From Sphingobacteriales bacterium (GTDB taxonomy: Bacteria; Bacteroidota; Bacteroidia; Sphingobacteriales; Sphingobacteriaceae): a stretch of 24,966 nucleotides of DNA. Made by a program: the position numbers and the translations under genes. Positions 1-8,013 of the stretch are shown one piece after another. Position 1 is the stretch's first letter; every line of letters begins with the position of its first letter. Under the pieces are notes generated by a model. The model was given only the letters and a program-made list of their open reading frames with translations. It was not told the DNA's origin and did no database searches. The stretch covers positions 1 through 24,966 of the forward strand of contig JAGVEE010000138.1 of the NCBI GenBank assembly GCA_020058405.1, given 5' to 3'.

Positions 1-13
1 CACATTTGCATAT

Positions 14-763
14 TTACGCATTTGTAAATTTAAATAAAACAGGTTTGCTTGGACTAGCGTCGGTTTTTAGTGAGGCAATTTGCAAGTTTAAGAAATAGTT
101 GCCATCGCTAATAGAATCAGGGATGTACACGAGTTCTGTTATTGTCATATCTGTTCGTGGCTCTATTTCAAAATTCCAAAAAGCTTTGTGGGCTGCTAAG
201 GCTCCTCCATCTTCTTCTCTATCTACAGATGGCAAATCTAAAAGCAAATGTTTATAGCCCATCTCTCTAATTTTTTTACAAAAATCGGCACTTAAATAAG
301 TTGGGTTTGTGCCAGAATAATTTTTTGTTAATTTTTCTGAAGTATTAGGGTTTGTTCTAATAATAATTGCTTCGCAATCGTCGATTCTTTTTAATGAATT
401 CAATGCATCTACATTTACTATAAAATCATTTTGATGTTCTGTAGGGTTAACCGTGTGTAGCTGAGCAAAAAAGAAAAACTCCTTCAAACAATCGTTTATA
501 CAAATTCTTTCGGCACTTATATGCCCCACACATTCGGTATGTGTGCCGTTACCATGAGCATTAATATATAGGTTTTCGCAATTGGCCGATCCGCCCTCTT
601 TTACTGAGCCTACAAAGTTGCCAACTCTAATGGGTTCGAATTTGGCCGGCTCAATATAAAATGCATTTACACCCTTGCCAGGTTCAATAGCTATTGATAA
701 ATCGATGCCCTTCTTTAAATCAATACTAATTTCTTTTTCATTAAAAGTGGTATGAATAATCAT
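14..763 (-). CDS. Cyclase family protein (kynurenine formamidase-like metal hydrolase)
   Basis: This 249-residue soluble protein has no signal peptide. It belongs to the cyclase/arylformamidase fold (PF04199), whose members hydrolyse amide or ester bonds using divalent metal bound by a HxGTHxDxPxH signature. The matching segment here is residues 70-81, HGNGTHTECVGH. It keeps GTH (73-75) and the distal His81, but has Glu77 where Asp is usual and lacks the proline. A second family-like stretch, LDLPSVD followed by an HKAFW block, lies near residues 175-195. The ATG at 763 overlaps the hemW stop codon as ATGA, so it is probably translated by coupling with hemW. The substrate cannot be told from the sequence; kynurenine formamidase is only one possibility, and no other tryptophan-catabolism gene is in view. 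Confidence 0.8.
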   Translation of the reverse strand: MIIHTTFNEKEISIDLKKGIDLSIAIEPGKGVNAFYIEPAKFEPIRVGNFVGSVKEGGSANCENLYINAHGNGTHTECVGHISAERICINDCLKEFFFFAQLHTVNPTEHQNDFIVNVDALNSLKRIDDCEAIIIRTNPNTSEKLTKNYSGTNPTYLSADFCKKIREMGYKHLLLDLPSVDREEDGGALAAHKAFWNFEIEPRTDMTITELVYIPDSISDGNYFLNLQIASLKTDASPSKPVLFKFTNA

Positions 764-1902
764 CTTTCAAAATTTTCTAATGTAAATAATTCCGACGCAA
801 TTTTATCTGCCATAAGTTTACCTTCTCTGGTGGTTTTGTAAAACCCGTTTTCAAAAATCACCCATTTTTTAGAAATATACTCTTGTGCATTTTTCTCAAA
901 ATGGGTTAACATTGCAGAACCAAATTCATCTTCCAAATATGTAGTGTTTACACCTTTAGAAGTTCTAAAACTAAGCATTAAATACTCATTAAAACGATCG
1001 TTAAGTTTTAATTGTTCTGTTTGCGATGGAAGCACTTCAGAATAAATATCGTTTAAATATTTTTGATTATTAGCAACATTCCATTCTCTGCTAGTTTTGT
1101 TAAATGAATGTGCAGACGGTCCAATACCCAAGTATTTAGAGCCTTCCCAATAAGAAGAGTTGTGTTTAGAATAATAGCCAGGTTTTGCGAAATTCGAAAT
1201 TTCATAATGATCGAATCCATTCGAGGCCAACTCTTCCATTAAGATCTCAAACTGCGAAGCGGCCTGTTCTTCGTCCATCGGTTTCTGCTTTTTCTTCTCC
1301 ACCCAATTTCCTAATGCTGTACCTTTCTCAACGGTTAATGCATACGATGAAATATGCGGAACTTCTAATTCTAATGCTTGCTGAATATTATCTAACCATT
1401 CTCGATCGCTTAGATTAGGTGTTCCATAAATTAAATCGATGCTGATGTTTTCAATGCCAATATCTTGTGCACGTTTTATGGAAGTTAAGGCTTCATCTTT
1501 ATGATGTGCGCGATTCATCCAAATTAAATCTCTATCAATAAACGACTGCACTCCAATGCTCAATCTGTTGATCCCGATTTGGTGTAAAGCAGATAAATGT
1601 TCTTTACTTAAATCATCGGGGTTCGCTTCTAATGTAATTTCAGGTACTGCACTAAGTTGGAATCGATCGTATATTGTTTGTAATATCTTTTCAATGTCTC
1701 GGGCAGGCACTATAGAAGGGGTTCCACCGCCGAAATAGATGGTTTTAACTTCTTTATCCCCTAAATAAAACTTACGCATTTCAATTTCACGTACTAAAGC
1801 TTCCATCATTTCGTCTTTATACTTTAAAGAAGTACTGAAATGGAAATCGCAATAATGACATGCTTGTTTGCAAAAAGGAATATGTATATAAATACCAGCC
1901 AT
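760..1902 (-). CDS. hemW: HemW, radical SAM heme chaperone (coproporphyrinogen III oxidase-like)
   Basis: HemW is a cytoplasmic radical-SAM protein related to the oxygen-independent coproporphyrinogen oxidase HemN, but family members act in heme delivery rather than oxidation. With the chosen start it is 380 residues. The 4Fe-4S motif is C11-x3-C15-x2-C18 followed by Asp-Phe; a Phe two residues after the last Cys, where HemN has a fourth Cys, is the usual HemW mark. A GGGTPS S-adenosylmethionine-binding segment lies near residue 58. The block HNSSYW...GIGPSAHS in the C-terminal half is also typical. The frame stays open for eight codons upstream to 1926, but MAGIYIHIPFC is where family members begin, so ATG 1902 is preferred. 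It is divergent from the Omp85 gene and overlaps the cyclase gene by 4 nt. Confidence 0.93.
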   Translation of the reverse strand: MAGIYIHIPFCKQACHYCDFHFSTSLKYKDEMMEALVREIEMRKFYLGDKEVKTIYFGGGTPSIVPARDIEKILQTIYDRFQLSAVPEITLEANPDDLSKEHLSALHQIGINRLSIGVQSFIDRDLIWMNRAHHKDEALTSIKRAQDIGIENISIDLIYGTPNLSDREWLDNIQQALELEVPHISSYALTVEKGTALGNWVEKKKQKPMDEEQAASQFEILMEELASNGFDHYEISNFAKPGYYSKHNSSYWEGSKYLGIGPSAHSFNKTSREWNVANNQKYLNDIYSEVLPSQTEQLKLNDRFNEYLMLSFRTSKGVNTTYLEDEFGSAMLTHFEKNAQEYISKKWVIFENGFYKTTREGKLMADKIASELFTLENFER

Positions 1903-1940
1903 AAGACGAATTTCAACAAATTTCAATTAATTTAGCCCTA

Positions 1941-3662
1941 ATGAAGAGCCCTTTTTTCATCCTACTGTTTATTCTGCTGTCTGTAAGCTCTTTAATTGCT
2001 CAAGATAAAACGTATATTTTGAGTATACAACCTAATTTGCCAAGTACCATTAAAACTGTTAAAACAGAATTTAAAGATACTGCTAAATTAAACAACGAGG
2101 TGTTGTATTTCGAAAACAAACTACGTGCCGCAGGGTACATAAATTTCAAAAAAATACAAGATACTACCATTGCCAATGAACGTAAATTGTTATATAATTA
2201 TGGTGATGTGTGGACCTGGGGATTTGTAAAATTAGGAGATAATTTAGTTGATTTACTTCCGAAATCTGAATTGAAAAATAGCATAAAAGCAGATCGAATA
2301 ATACAAGTTGATTTACTTACTGATGCAATTGAGCAAATGCTTACATATGCCGAAGAGCATGGATATCCTTTTGCTGAAATTAAATTTGATAGCATTCAAA
2401 TTATTAATAACAAAGTAAATGCACAACTCAATTTAATTCTTAATCCTTTAATAAAATTCGACACCTTAACTATTATCGATAAGAATATAATTAAACCTTC
2501 TTTTTTAAGTTCGTACATAGGCATTAAATACGGAGATGTTTATAATGAAAAAAAAATACAAGCTATACAAAACAGAATAGATGAACTTGGATTTATACGA
2601 TTGAAATATCCGCCGAAGGTATATTTTGCTAATAATACAGCCAATGTAGTTTTAAATCCTGAAAAAAGAAACGCTAATAAATTCGACGGACTAATTGGCG
2701 TTCAACCTAATGCCAACAATCAAAAAACTGCAATAGTTGGCCAAGCACAATTATACTTAGTAAACTTATTAGGTCGTGGTGAAAAAGCTTCCATAGATTT
2801 TAAAAGCCAAGCGAATGAAACACGCGATTTGAAAATAATGCTTAATTACCCTTTCGTTTTTTCAACATCATTTGGCTTAACTGCAAACCTCGATATTCGT
2901 AGGCAAGATACAAGCTTCTCTAATTTAGGAAGAGCCATCGCAATCCAATACTTATTGAAAGGAAATAATCAATTAAGTTTGGTATACAAAGTTAATGAAA
3001 GCAATCTATTGTCTGTAAAAAAATATGCAAATACAAATGTGCTTCCGGATAATTTAGACGTCAACAAAAAATCGTACGGAATTAACACCCTATTTGAAGA
3101 ATTAGATTATAGAATTAATCCTAAAAAAGGCTACAGTATTGCAAGTTCAGCCTTATTTGGCACCAGAAAAATAACTAAAAATGCAGGTATCACAGACACA
3201 TTGTATGAAGGAATAAGTTTAAGCAGTACACAAATACAGCTCTTGCTCGGTGTTAAAAAGTATTTCAATTTAACAGGCAAACATGTTGTACTATTGTCGT
3301 ACAAAACAGAATGGATAGAAAGTGACAAATTATTTAACAATGAATTATTAAGAATTGGGGGGATTAATGATTTACGAGGATTTGACGAAGAAAGCATTTT
3401 TACATCGTATTATTGGATTTCTACTTTTGAGTATCGTTTTTTATTGGATCGAAATTCCTTTTTCAGATTATTTTACGATCAAGCATATTATGTAAATAAA
3501 GTACTAAATGCCGAAGATTACCCATATGGAATTGGAGCAGGAGTGCAAATACAAACGGTTGCGGGCATGTTACAATTAAATTACGCATTGGGTGCACAAG
3601 CTAATTCAGGAATTAATTTCCAAACAGGCAAGATTCATTTTGGAATCATCAATTATTTTTAA
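1941..3662 (+). CDS. Omp85/TamA-like outer membrane protein with POTRA domains
   Basis: This is a 573-residue protein with a Sec signal peptide (residues 1-20, cleavage after SLIAQ). The first 250 or so residues look like three POTRA-type units with beta-alpha-alpha-beta pattern and GY/GF turns (AAGYINFKKI, EHGYPFAEI, ELGFIRLKY). The rest is a predicted 16-strand barrel. The barrel contains LLGRGE near residue 278, the conserved loop-6 motif GGINDLRGF (LRGF at 478-481), and a C-terminal aromatic residue (INYF). At this length, with three POTRAs, it resembles TamA more than BamA, which is usually about 800 residues. A role in outer-membrane protein insertion is inferred from family. DUF4271 and hemD follow closely on the same strand. 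Only 38 bp separate it from the hemW start. No TamB partner is in the window. Confidence 0.85.
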   Translation: MKSPFFILLFILLSVSSLIAQDKTYILSIQPNLPSTIKTVKTEFKDTAKLNNEVLYFENKLRAAGYINFKKIQDTTIANERKLLYNYGDVWTWGFVKLGDNLVDLLPKSELKNSIKADRIIQVDLLTDAIEQMLTYAEEHGYPFAEIKFDSIQIINNKVNAQLNLILNPLIKFDTLTIIDKNIIKPSFLSSYIGIKYGDVYNEKKIQAIQNRIDELGFIRLKYPPKVYFANNTANVVLNPEKRNANKFDGLIGVQPNANNQKTAIVGQAQLYLVNLLGRGEKASIDFKSQANETRDLKIMLNYPFVFSTSFGLTANLDIRRQDTSFSNLGRAIAIQYLLKGNNQLSLVYKVNESNLLSVKKYANTNVLPDNLDVNKKSYGINTLFEELDYRINPKKGYSIASSALFGTRKITKNAGITDTLYEGISLSSTQIQLLLGVKKYFNLTGKHVVLLSYKTEWIESDKLFNNELLRIGGINDLRGFDEESIFTSYYWISTFEYRFLLDRNSFFRLFYDQAYYVNKVLNAEDYPYGIGAGVQIQTVAGMLQLNYALGAQANSGINFQTGKIHFGIINYF

Positions 3663-3673
3663 ACTTTTGCAAA

Positions 3674-4618
3674 ATGAATAACGTCCGACTTCTTCTACTA
3701 TATATTTTACTTCAGCTATTAATGTTATCTGTACATGCACAAGTTGTAAATAGAGAATTGGATACCACTACTAATTACATCAACTTAAATTATTTTGAAC
3801 CTGTAGATACAGATAACAGATATTACGTGCTTATTGATTCGAGTATACTTACACCAAGTGATACGTTTAGAAAAATTGTACTCAATAGATATTCGGGTAA
3901 CACATTTAATTACAGCGATAGTACAATAAAATTAGATACTCGGAAATATGTAAATAGAAATGCAATTAAATTACGTAAAAGCCCAGATCAGTGGATAGTA
4001 TTTGTGTTTCTAATTATTGTGTTATTGTATGTATTGATTAAAAATATATACAACAAAACCTTATCAATCATATTTCAGGCATATTGGAATGACAGAGCGA
4101 TTAGTCAGTTTACCCGCGACGATAATTTTTTCAAATTGCGAAATACACTTTTATATTTTGTATTGTTTGCAATGGTATATGGTCTACTCATTAAATACAT
4201 GTTAGATACTTTTGGAGTAGAAATAAAAACGAAAGATTCTGATGAATATTTGTTTATAACTGCAGCAGCCGTTCTGTTTTACATTGCTAAGTTTATATTG
4301 ATGAAATTTGCTGGGTATGTTTTTTCTATACAGAAATTAATGTCTGGCTATTTGTCAATCATCTCAATTTCTAATTTTATTTACTCTATTTTCATCATCC
4401 CATTCCTAATCCTGTACTATTATCTGCCTAATGAATATGAGGGTTTGGTGTTTTACTTAATATTAATTTTATTTTGTTTTAACACTATATACAAGTATTT
4501 GAGAACAGGGTCATTTATATTAAATAATTTTCAGTTTCCTAAGTTTTATTTATTTCTCTATCTTTGCAGCCTTGAAATAATGCCATTATTAATTATCTAC
4601 AAAGTGTTTCTAGCATAA
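3674..4618 (+). CDS. DUF4271 domain-containing integral membrane protein
   Basis: This 314-residue protein has an N-terminal signal sequence (residues 1-22, ending SVHAQ), then about 80 polar residues predicted to be periplasmic. About six hydrophobic helices follow (around 106-125, 160-178, 193-213, 222-248, 256-275 and 287-312). The last helix carries an EIMP motif, the region I associate with DUF4271 (a Bacteroidota-specific family). Its biochemical function is not established. It starts 11 nt after the Omp85 stop and ends 31 nt before the hemD ATG, so the three are probably cotranscribed. From general knowledge, DUF4271 genes often sit beside hemD in Bacteroidota. Assignment to the family is from overall architecture and gene context, so it is likely but not certain. 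Confidence 0.75.
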   Translation: MNNVRLLLLYILLQLLMLSVHAQVVNRELDTTTNYINLNYFEPVDTDNRYYVLIDSSILTPSDTFRKIVLNRYSGNTFNYSDSTIKLDTRKYVNRNAIKLRKSPDQWIVFVFLIIVLLYVLIKNIYNKTLSIIFQAYWNDRAISQFTRDDNFFKLRNTLLYFVLFAMVYGLLIKYMLDTFGVEIKTKDSDEYLFITAAAVLFYIAKFILMKFAGYVFSIQKLMSGYLSIISISNFIYSIFIIPFLILYYYLPNEYEGLVFYLILILFCFNTIYKYLRTGSFILNNFQFPKFYLFLYLCSLEIMPLLIIYKVFLA

Positions 4619-4649
4619 TTATTGCTTGGAGTGTATTAACAAGAGAAGT

Positions 4650-5405
4650 ATGGATAAGAAATTGAAAGTTAAAAGCATTTTGGTAACACAGCCAAAACCC
4701 GAATCAGATAAGTCGCCATTCTTTGAATTAGCCAAAAGATATAATTTAAAGATTGATTTTAGGCCATTTATCCACGTAGAGGGCATTCCAGCTAAAGAAT
4801 TTAGAAAAGAAAAAATCAGCCCTACAGACTTTACTGCGGTAATATTTACGAGCAGAAATTCAATTGATCATTATTTTAGAGTGTGTGAAGAGCTAAGAAT
4901 AGAGGTTTCTTCAGAAATGAAATATTATTGCATTACAGAAGCTGTAGCCTTATACATGCAGAAATATGTCCAATATCGTAAACGAAAAGTATTCATTGGT
5001 AAACAAACTACTGCAGATCTTATCGAATTAATAAAAAAACACAAAGACGAAAAATATTTTTATCCGTGTACAGATGTTCACACAGATGAAATACCTGTAT
5101 TTATGAGAAGTAGCGGTTTTAACTTCTCTGAAGCGGTAATTTACAGAACTGTATGTAGTGATTTATCTGATTTAGCAGAGGTCAATTATGATATGATCGC
5201 ATTTTTCAGTCCTTCGGGCATAAAATCTTTGTTTAAAAACTTCCCAGATTTCAAACAAAAAAATACTAGAATTGCCACATTTGGTCCAACAACTGCTAGG
5301 GCAGTAATAGATGCAGGCTTAAATATTGATGTGCAAGCTCCTAGTCCTCAGGCTCCTTCCATGACAATGGCAATCGAGGAGTATGTGAAAACCGCGAATA
5401 AATAA
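4650..5405 (+). CDS. hemD: Uroporphyrinogen-III synthase
   Basis: HemD closes and inverts ring D of hydroxymethylbilane to give uroporphyrinogen III, the branch point to heme, siroheme and cobalamin. The 251-residue protein shows the weakly conserved family landmarks in order: ILVTQPKP at the N-terminus, VIFTSRNSI near residue 60, AVIYRTV near 165 (containing the tyrosine usually considered important), IAFFSPSGI near 183 and a TFGPTTARAV segment near 210. The frame can be extended back to a TTG at 4626, but the ATG at 4650, preceded by a purine-rich AAGAGAAG, gives the usual family start. It is a lone porphyrin enzyme here, without hemA, hemB, hemC or hemL nearby; only hemW is within the window. 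It lies directly upstream of the T9SS operon but has a separate promoter region after it. Confidence 0.88.
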   Translation: MDKKLKVKSILVTQPKPESDKSPFFELAKRYNLKIDFRPFIHVEGIPAKEFRKEKISPTDFTAVIFTSRNSIDHYFRVCEELRIEVSSEMKYYCITEAVALYMQKYVQYRKRKVFIGKQTTADLIELIKKHKDEKYFYPCTDVHTDEIPVFMRSSGFNFSEAVIYRTVCSDLSDLAEVNYDMIAFFSPSGIKSLFKNFPDFKQKNTRIATFGPTTARAVIDAGLNIDVQAPSPQAPSMTMAIEEYVKTANK

Positions 5406-5476
5406 TTTATAATTCTTGGTATCAAATTTGTTGCAAAAGCATTTCTAACTAAAAATTGAGGAAATGAGTACAAAAT

Positions 5477-5506
5477 TTGCATATAGATAATATTATGCTA
5501 ATTTTG
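5477..5506 (+). promoter_or_regulatory. Bacteroidota-type promoter of porP
   Basis: The intergenic region 5406-5542 contains a full match to the Bacteroidota housekeeping sigma consensus. A TTG -33 element (5477-5479, within ATTTGC) is followed by a 19-nt spacer and a perfect TAnnTTTG -7 element, TAATTTTG (5499-5506). Transcription would begin near 5512, giving a leader of about 30 nt before the ATG at 5543. An AGGA lies about 7 nt before that ATG. The promoter is predicted from sequence only. Confidence 0.65.
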
Positions 5507-5542
5507 GAATCCTTGGTTTTATGGTTGTTATTTTAGGAATAA

Positions 5543-6475
5543 ATGAAGAACAAATATAGATTGCTGCTAATAGCATTACTATTAGTAGGTTTTAAAACAT
5601 TTGCACAGCAAGATCCGCAGTATTCACACTATATGTTTAATGGGTTTGTATTTAACCCTGCATTAGCTGGTAGCAAAGAGTCCTTAAGTGCTTTAGGTTT
5701 ATTCCGTACACAATATGTAGGGGTTGATGGTGGTCCACAAACTCAAACTATAAGTGCACACATGCCTTTACCAAGCATAACAAGTGGAGTAGGTATTCAC
5801 ATTATTAATGATCAAATCGGTGCCGGAAATGCAAGTTTAAGTTTCATGGCATCTTATGCATACAAATATCAATTAGCTAATGGAACATTATCTGGTGGTA
5901 TTGGCTTAGGTTTTATACAAAGAACACTTGATGGTACAAAATTAATTACTGGCGTACCGGGTGACCCTGTTGTACCAACAGGCAAGTTGAATGCTTTAAA
6001 ATTAGATGTAAACGCTGGAGCGTTTTATAATACGGAGCTTTATTATGTTGGATTATCGGCAACTCACTTAACAAGACCTAATATGGGTTTTGATGGTGTT
6101 GCGGCAACAGAATACCGAAATGTAATACATACCAACTTAGTTGCAGGATATAATTGGAACATTTCTCCAACGTTAGACGTAAAACCATCAGTATTGTTAA
6201 AATATTCGAAAGCAGTTTCTTTTGATGTAAATGCAATGGCATTTATTAATCAAAGATTTTGGGGAGGATTATCATACCGTTTAAATGAGTCGTTAATTGG
6301 TATTGTAGGGTTAAATATTACCCCAGCGATTAAATTTAGCTACGCATATGACTATACTTTAAACAATTTAAATGTAGCAAGTTCGGGATCACATGAGGTT
6401 ATTTTAGGCTATGATGTGATCATCAAAAAGAAAATAAAAACAGATGTTATTATAAAAACACCTCGTTTCTTGTAG
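5543..6475 (+). CDS. porP: Type IX secretion system outer membrane protein, PorP/SprF family
   Basis: This 310-residue protein has a Sec signal peptide (residues 1-21, ending TFAQ) followed at once by the family hallmark QQDPQYSHYMFN and then FNPALAGS. The remaining 270 residues alternate hydrophobic and polar residues with many Gly and aromatic residues, fitting a membrane-embedded beta-barrel. PorP/SprF proteins associate with the T9SS. In Porphyromonas, PorP is encoded with porKLMN and binds the PorK/PorN ring; in Flavobacterium, SprF-type proteins help secrete specific partners such as SprB. Its position directly before gldK favours the PorP role. It has its own consensus promoter and is separated from gldK by 192-201 bp, so it could be regulated partly independently. 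Confidence 0.93.
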   Translation: MKNKYRLLLIALLLVGFKTFAQQDPQYSHYMFNGFVFNPALAGSKESLSALGLFRTQYVGVDGGPQTQTISAHMPLPSITSGVGIHIINDQIGAGNASLSFMASYAYKYQLANGTLSGGIGLGFIQRTLDGTKLITGVPGDPVVPTGKLNALKLDVNAGAFYNTELYYVGLSATHLTRPNMGFDGVAATEYRNVIHTNLVAGYNWNISPTLDVKPSVLLKYSKAVSFDVNAMAFINQRFWGGLSYRLNESLIGIVGLNITPAIKFSYAYDYTLNNLNVASSGSHEVILGYDVIIKKKIKTDVIIKTPRFL

Positions 6476-6497
6476 TATATGTGCATTTTTTATACTA
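6473..6497. repeat. Inverted repeat TAGTATA/TATACTA at the end of porP
   Basis: A perfect 7-bp inverted repeat (TAGTATA at 6473-6479, TATACTA at 6491-6497) with an 11-nt loop begins at the porP stop codon. A third copy, TAGTATA, lies at 6601-6607, just upstream of the gldK -7 element. The stem is A/T-rich and is not followed by a T-run, so it is a poor intrinsic terminator. It may be an operator-like site or simply AT-rich chance. The 6476-6667 spacer also holds a 12-bp AT palindrome at 6535-6546. Confidence 0.3.
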
Positions 6498-6613
6498 AAA
6501 ACCGAAATCATCCGTTTAATTGCCCGGCTCAAATAATAATATTATTTGAAAAATAAAAACTGAAAACAAATAAAATTATTCACATTCGTTCTTTATTATT
6601 TAGTATAATATGC

Positions 6614-6621
6614 TAAATTTG
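6614..6621 (+). promoter_or_regulatory. Putative -7 element upstream of gldK
   Basis: TAAATTTG matches the Bacteroidota -7 consensus TAnnTTTG exactly. It lies about 55-63 bp before the gldK start candidates, so transcription would start near 6628. No clear TTG -33 element is present 17-23 nt upstream; the best there is a T-rich CTTTATTATT. If active, it may need an activator or an alternative sigma factor, or be weak. Confidence 0.4.
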
Positions 6622-6676
6622 TACTTACGGCTTATTTAATTAATTATATAAAAGCAAATTTTTAGTAATGCTTGCT

Positions 6677-7939
6677 ATGAAAAAAATCGCATTGTTCTGT
6701 TTAGCGGGACTAACAACTGTTGTTAGCAGTTGTGGTTTAAACTCTGGTAATGGAGAATTGGTTGGGTCGAATGATCGCCCTAGCTTTAAGCCTTTTATTC
6801 CTTTTGGAATGGTTTACGTTCCATCTGGTACGTATCATATAGGTCAGTCTGATCAAGACATTGCCTATTCTCAAGTGGCGCATAATCGCCAAGTGAGTAT
6901 TAGTGCATTCTATATGGATGAAACTGAAATTACAAACAACGAATACCGTCAGTTTACGGAATACGTTCGCGACTCTATTGTTAAGAAAACATTGGGTGGT
7001 GAGCATATTTTGCAAGATGCAGATGGTAAAGAGTACTTAAACTGGAAAACAAAGTTGAATTACAACGATCCAGCTGTTGTTGAAGCTTTATCTGAATTGT
7101 ATTATCCAGAGGAAGAAAGAATTTTCGGTAGAAAAGAAATTGATAACCGTAAATTGATCTATCACTTAGAGTGGTTCGATTTAACATCGGCTGCAAGTAA
7201 ATCTAACAGAGATAAACCTCGTACTCAATTTATCGTTAAAGAAGATATTCAAGTTTACCCTGATACATTATGTTTCATTTCGGATTTTGCGTATGCATTA
7301 AATGATCCGATGGTAGAAAAATATTTCTGGCATCCAGCATACGACGAATATCCAGTTGTAGGTATTAGCTGGAAACAAGCTCGTGCATTTACAATATGGA
7401 GATCTAGAATGTTAGACGACTTCAAACGTGCACAAGGTGAAGCAGTAATGAATCAATACCGTTTACCAACAGAAGCAGAGTGGGAATACGCATCTCGTGG
7501 TGGTCGTATTAATGCTGATTACCCTTGGGGTGGTCCGTATGCTAGAAACAGCAGAGGTTGTTTATTAGCTAACTTCAAACCAGGTCGTGGTAATTATGGC
7601 GACGATGGTGGTATGCACACTGTAAAAGTTACTTCTTATTTCCCGAATGATTTCGGTTTATACAACATGTCTGGTAATGCTGCAGAGTGGACAAGCACCT
7701 CTTATGATGAGTCTGCTGTAGTATTTATACACGACATGAACCCTAACTACTCTTATGAAGCTAAGCCAGACGATCCAGAAGTATTGAAGCGTAAAGTAAT
7801 ACGCGGAGGTTCTTGGAAAGACATTGGTTTCTTCATGCAAAACGGTACACGTTCTTATGAGTTCCAAGATACTGCGAAGTCATACATCGGTTTCCGTTGC
7901 GTAATGTCGTACATGGGTCGTTCAATCTCTGATGAATAA
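6677..7939 (+). CDS. gldK: GldK/PorK, T9SS ring lipoprotein (SUMF1/FGE-sulfatase fold)
   Basis: GldK is an outer-membrane lipoprotein that forms, with GldN, the large periplasmic ring of the T9SS. The 420-residue protein starts with a lipoprotein signal (MKKIALFCLAGL...) and a lipobox VSSC with lipidated Cys19. A formylglycine-generating-enzyme-type domain then runs from about residue 40 to the C-terminus. Its usual marks are MVYVPSGTYHIG, ETEITNNEYRQF, RLPTEAEWEYASRG, GLYNMSGNAAEW, RGGSW and GFRC. There is no second Cys in the 20 or so residues before GFRC, so the catalytic cysteine pair of true FGE enzymes seems absent, as expected for a structural GldK. An in-frame ATG three codons earlier (6668) is possible. 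The gldL-gldM-gldN genes that follow distinguish it from the paralogue GldJ. Confidence 0.95.
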   Translation: MKKIALFCLAGLTTVVSSCGLNSGNGELVGSNDRPSFKPFIPFGMVYVPSGTYHIGQSDQDIAYSQVAHNRQVSISAFYMDETEITNNEYRQFTEYVRDSIVKKTLGGEHILQDADGKEYLNWKTKLNYNDPAVVEALSELYYPEEERIFGRKEIDNRKLIYHLEWFDLTSAASKSNRDKPRTQFIVKEDIQVYPDTLCFISDFAYALNDPMVEKYFWHPAYDEYPVVGISWKQARAFTIWRSRMLDDFKRAQGEAVMNQYRLPTEAEWEYASRGGRINADYPWGGPYARNSRGCLLANFKPGRGNYGDDGGMHTVKVTSYFPNDFGLYNMSGNAAEWTSTSYDESAVVFIHDMNPNYSYEAKPDDPEVLKRKVIRGGSWKDIGFFMQNGTRSYEFQDTAKSYIGFRCVMSYMGRSISDE

Positions 7940-8013
7940 TATCATCAACTAAAACGTAAACAATAAAACAATCAATAAATTAATTCACACAAAAATTCAA
8001 ATTATCTATTAAA

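Noticed and set aside
1928..1935. TAATTTAG upstream of the Omp85 gene as a -7 promoter element
   Set aside because: It has one mismatch to TAnnTTTG, no TTG at a suitable distance, and would give an essentially leaderless transcript; the 38-bp divergent spacer gives no stronger candidate on either strand.
6737..7196. Minus-strand open frames within gldK
   Set aside because: They lie wholly inside a strongly conserved gene on the other strand and have no recognisable domain or start signal.
6677..7939. GldK as an active formylglycine-generating or sulfatase-modifying enzyme
   Set aside because: It has a lipobox, sits in the gldKLMN operon and lacks a second Cys near GFRC, so a structural ring role is favoured.
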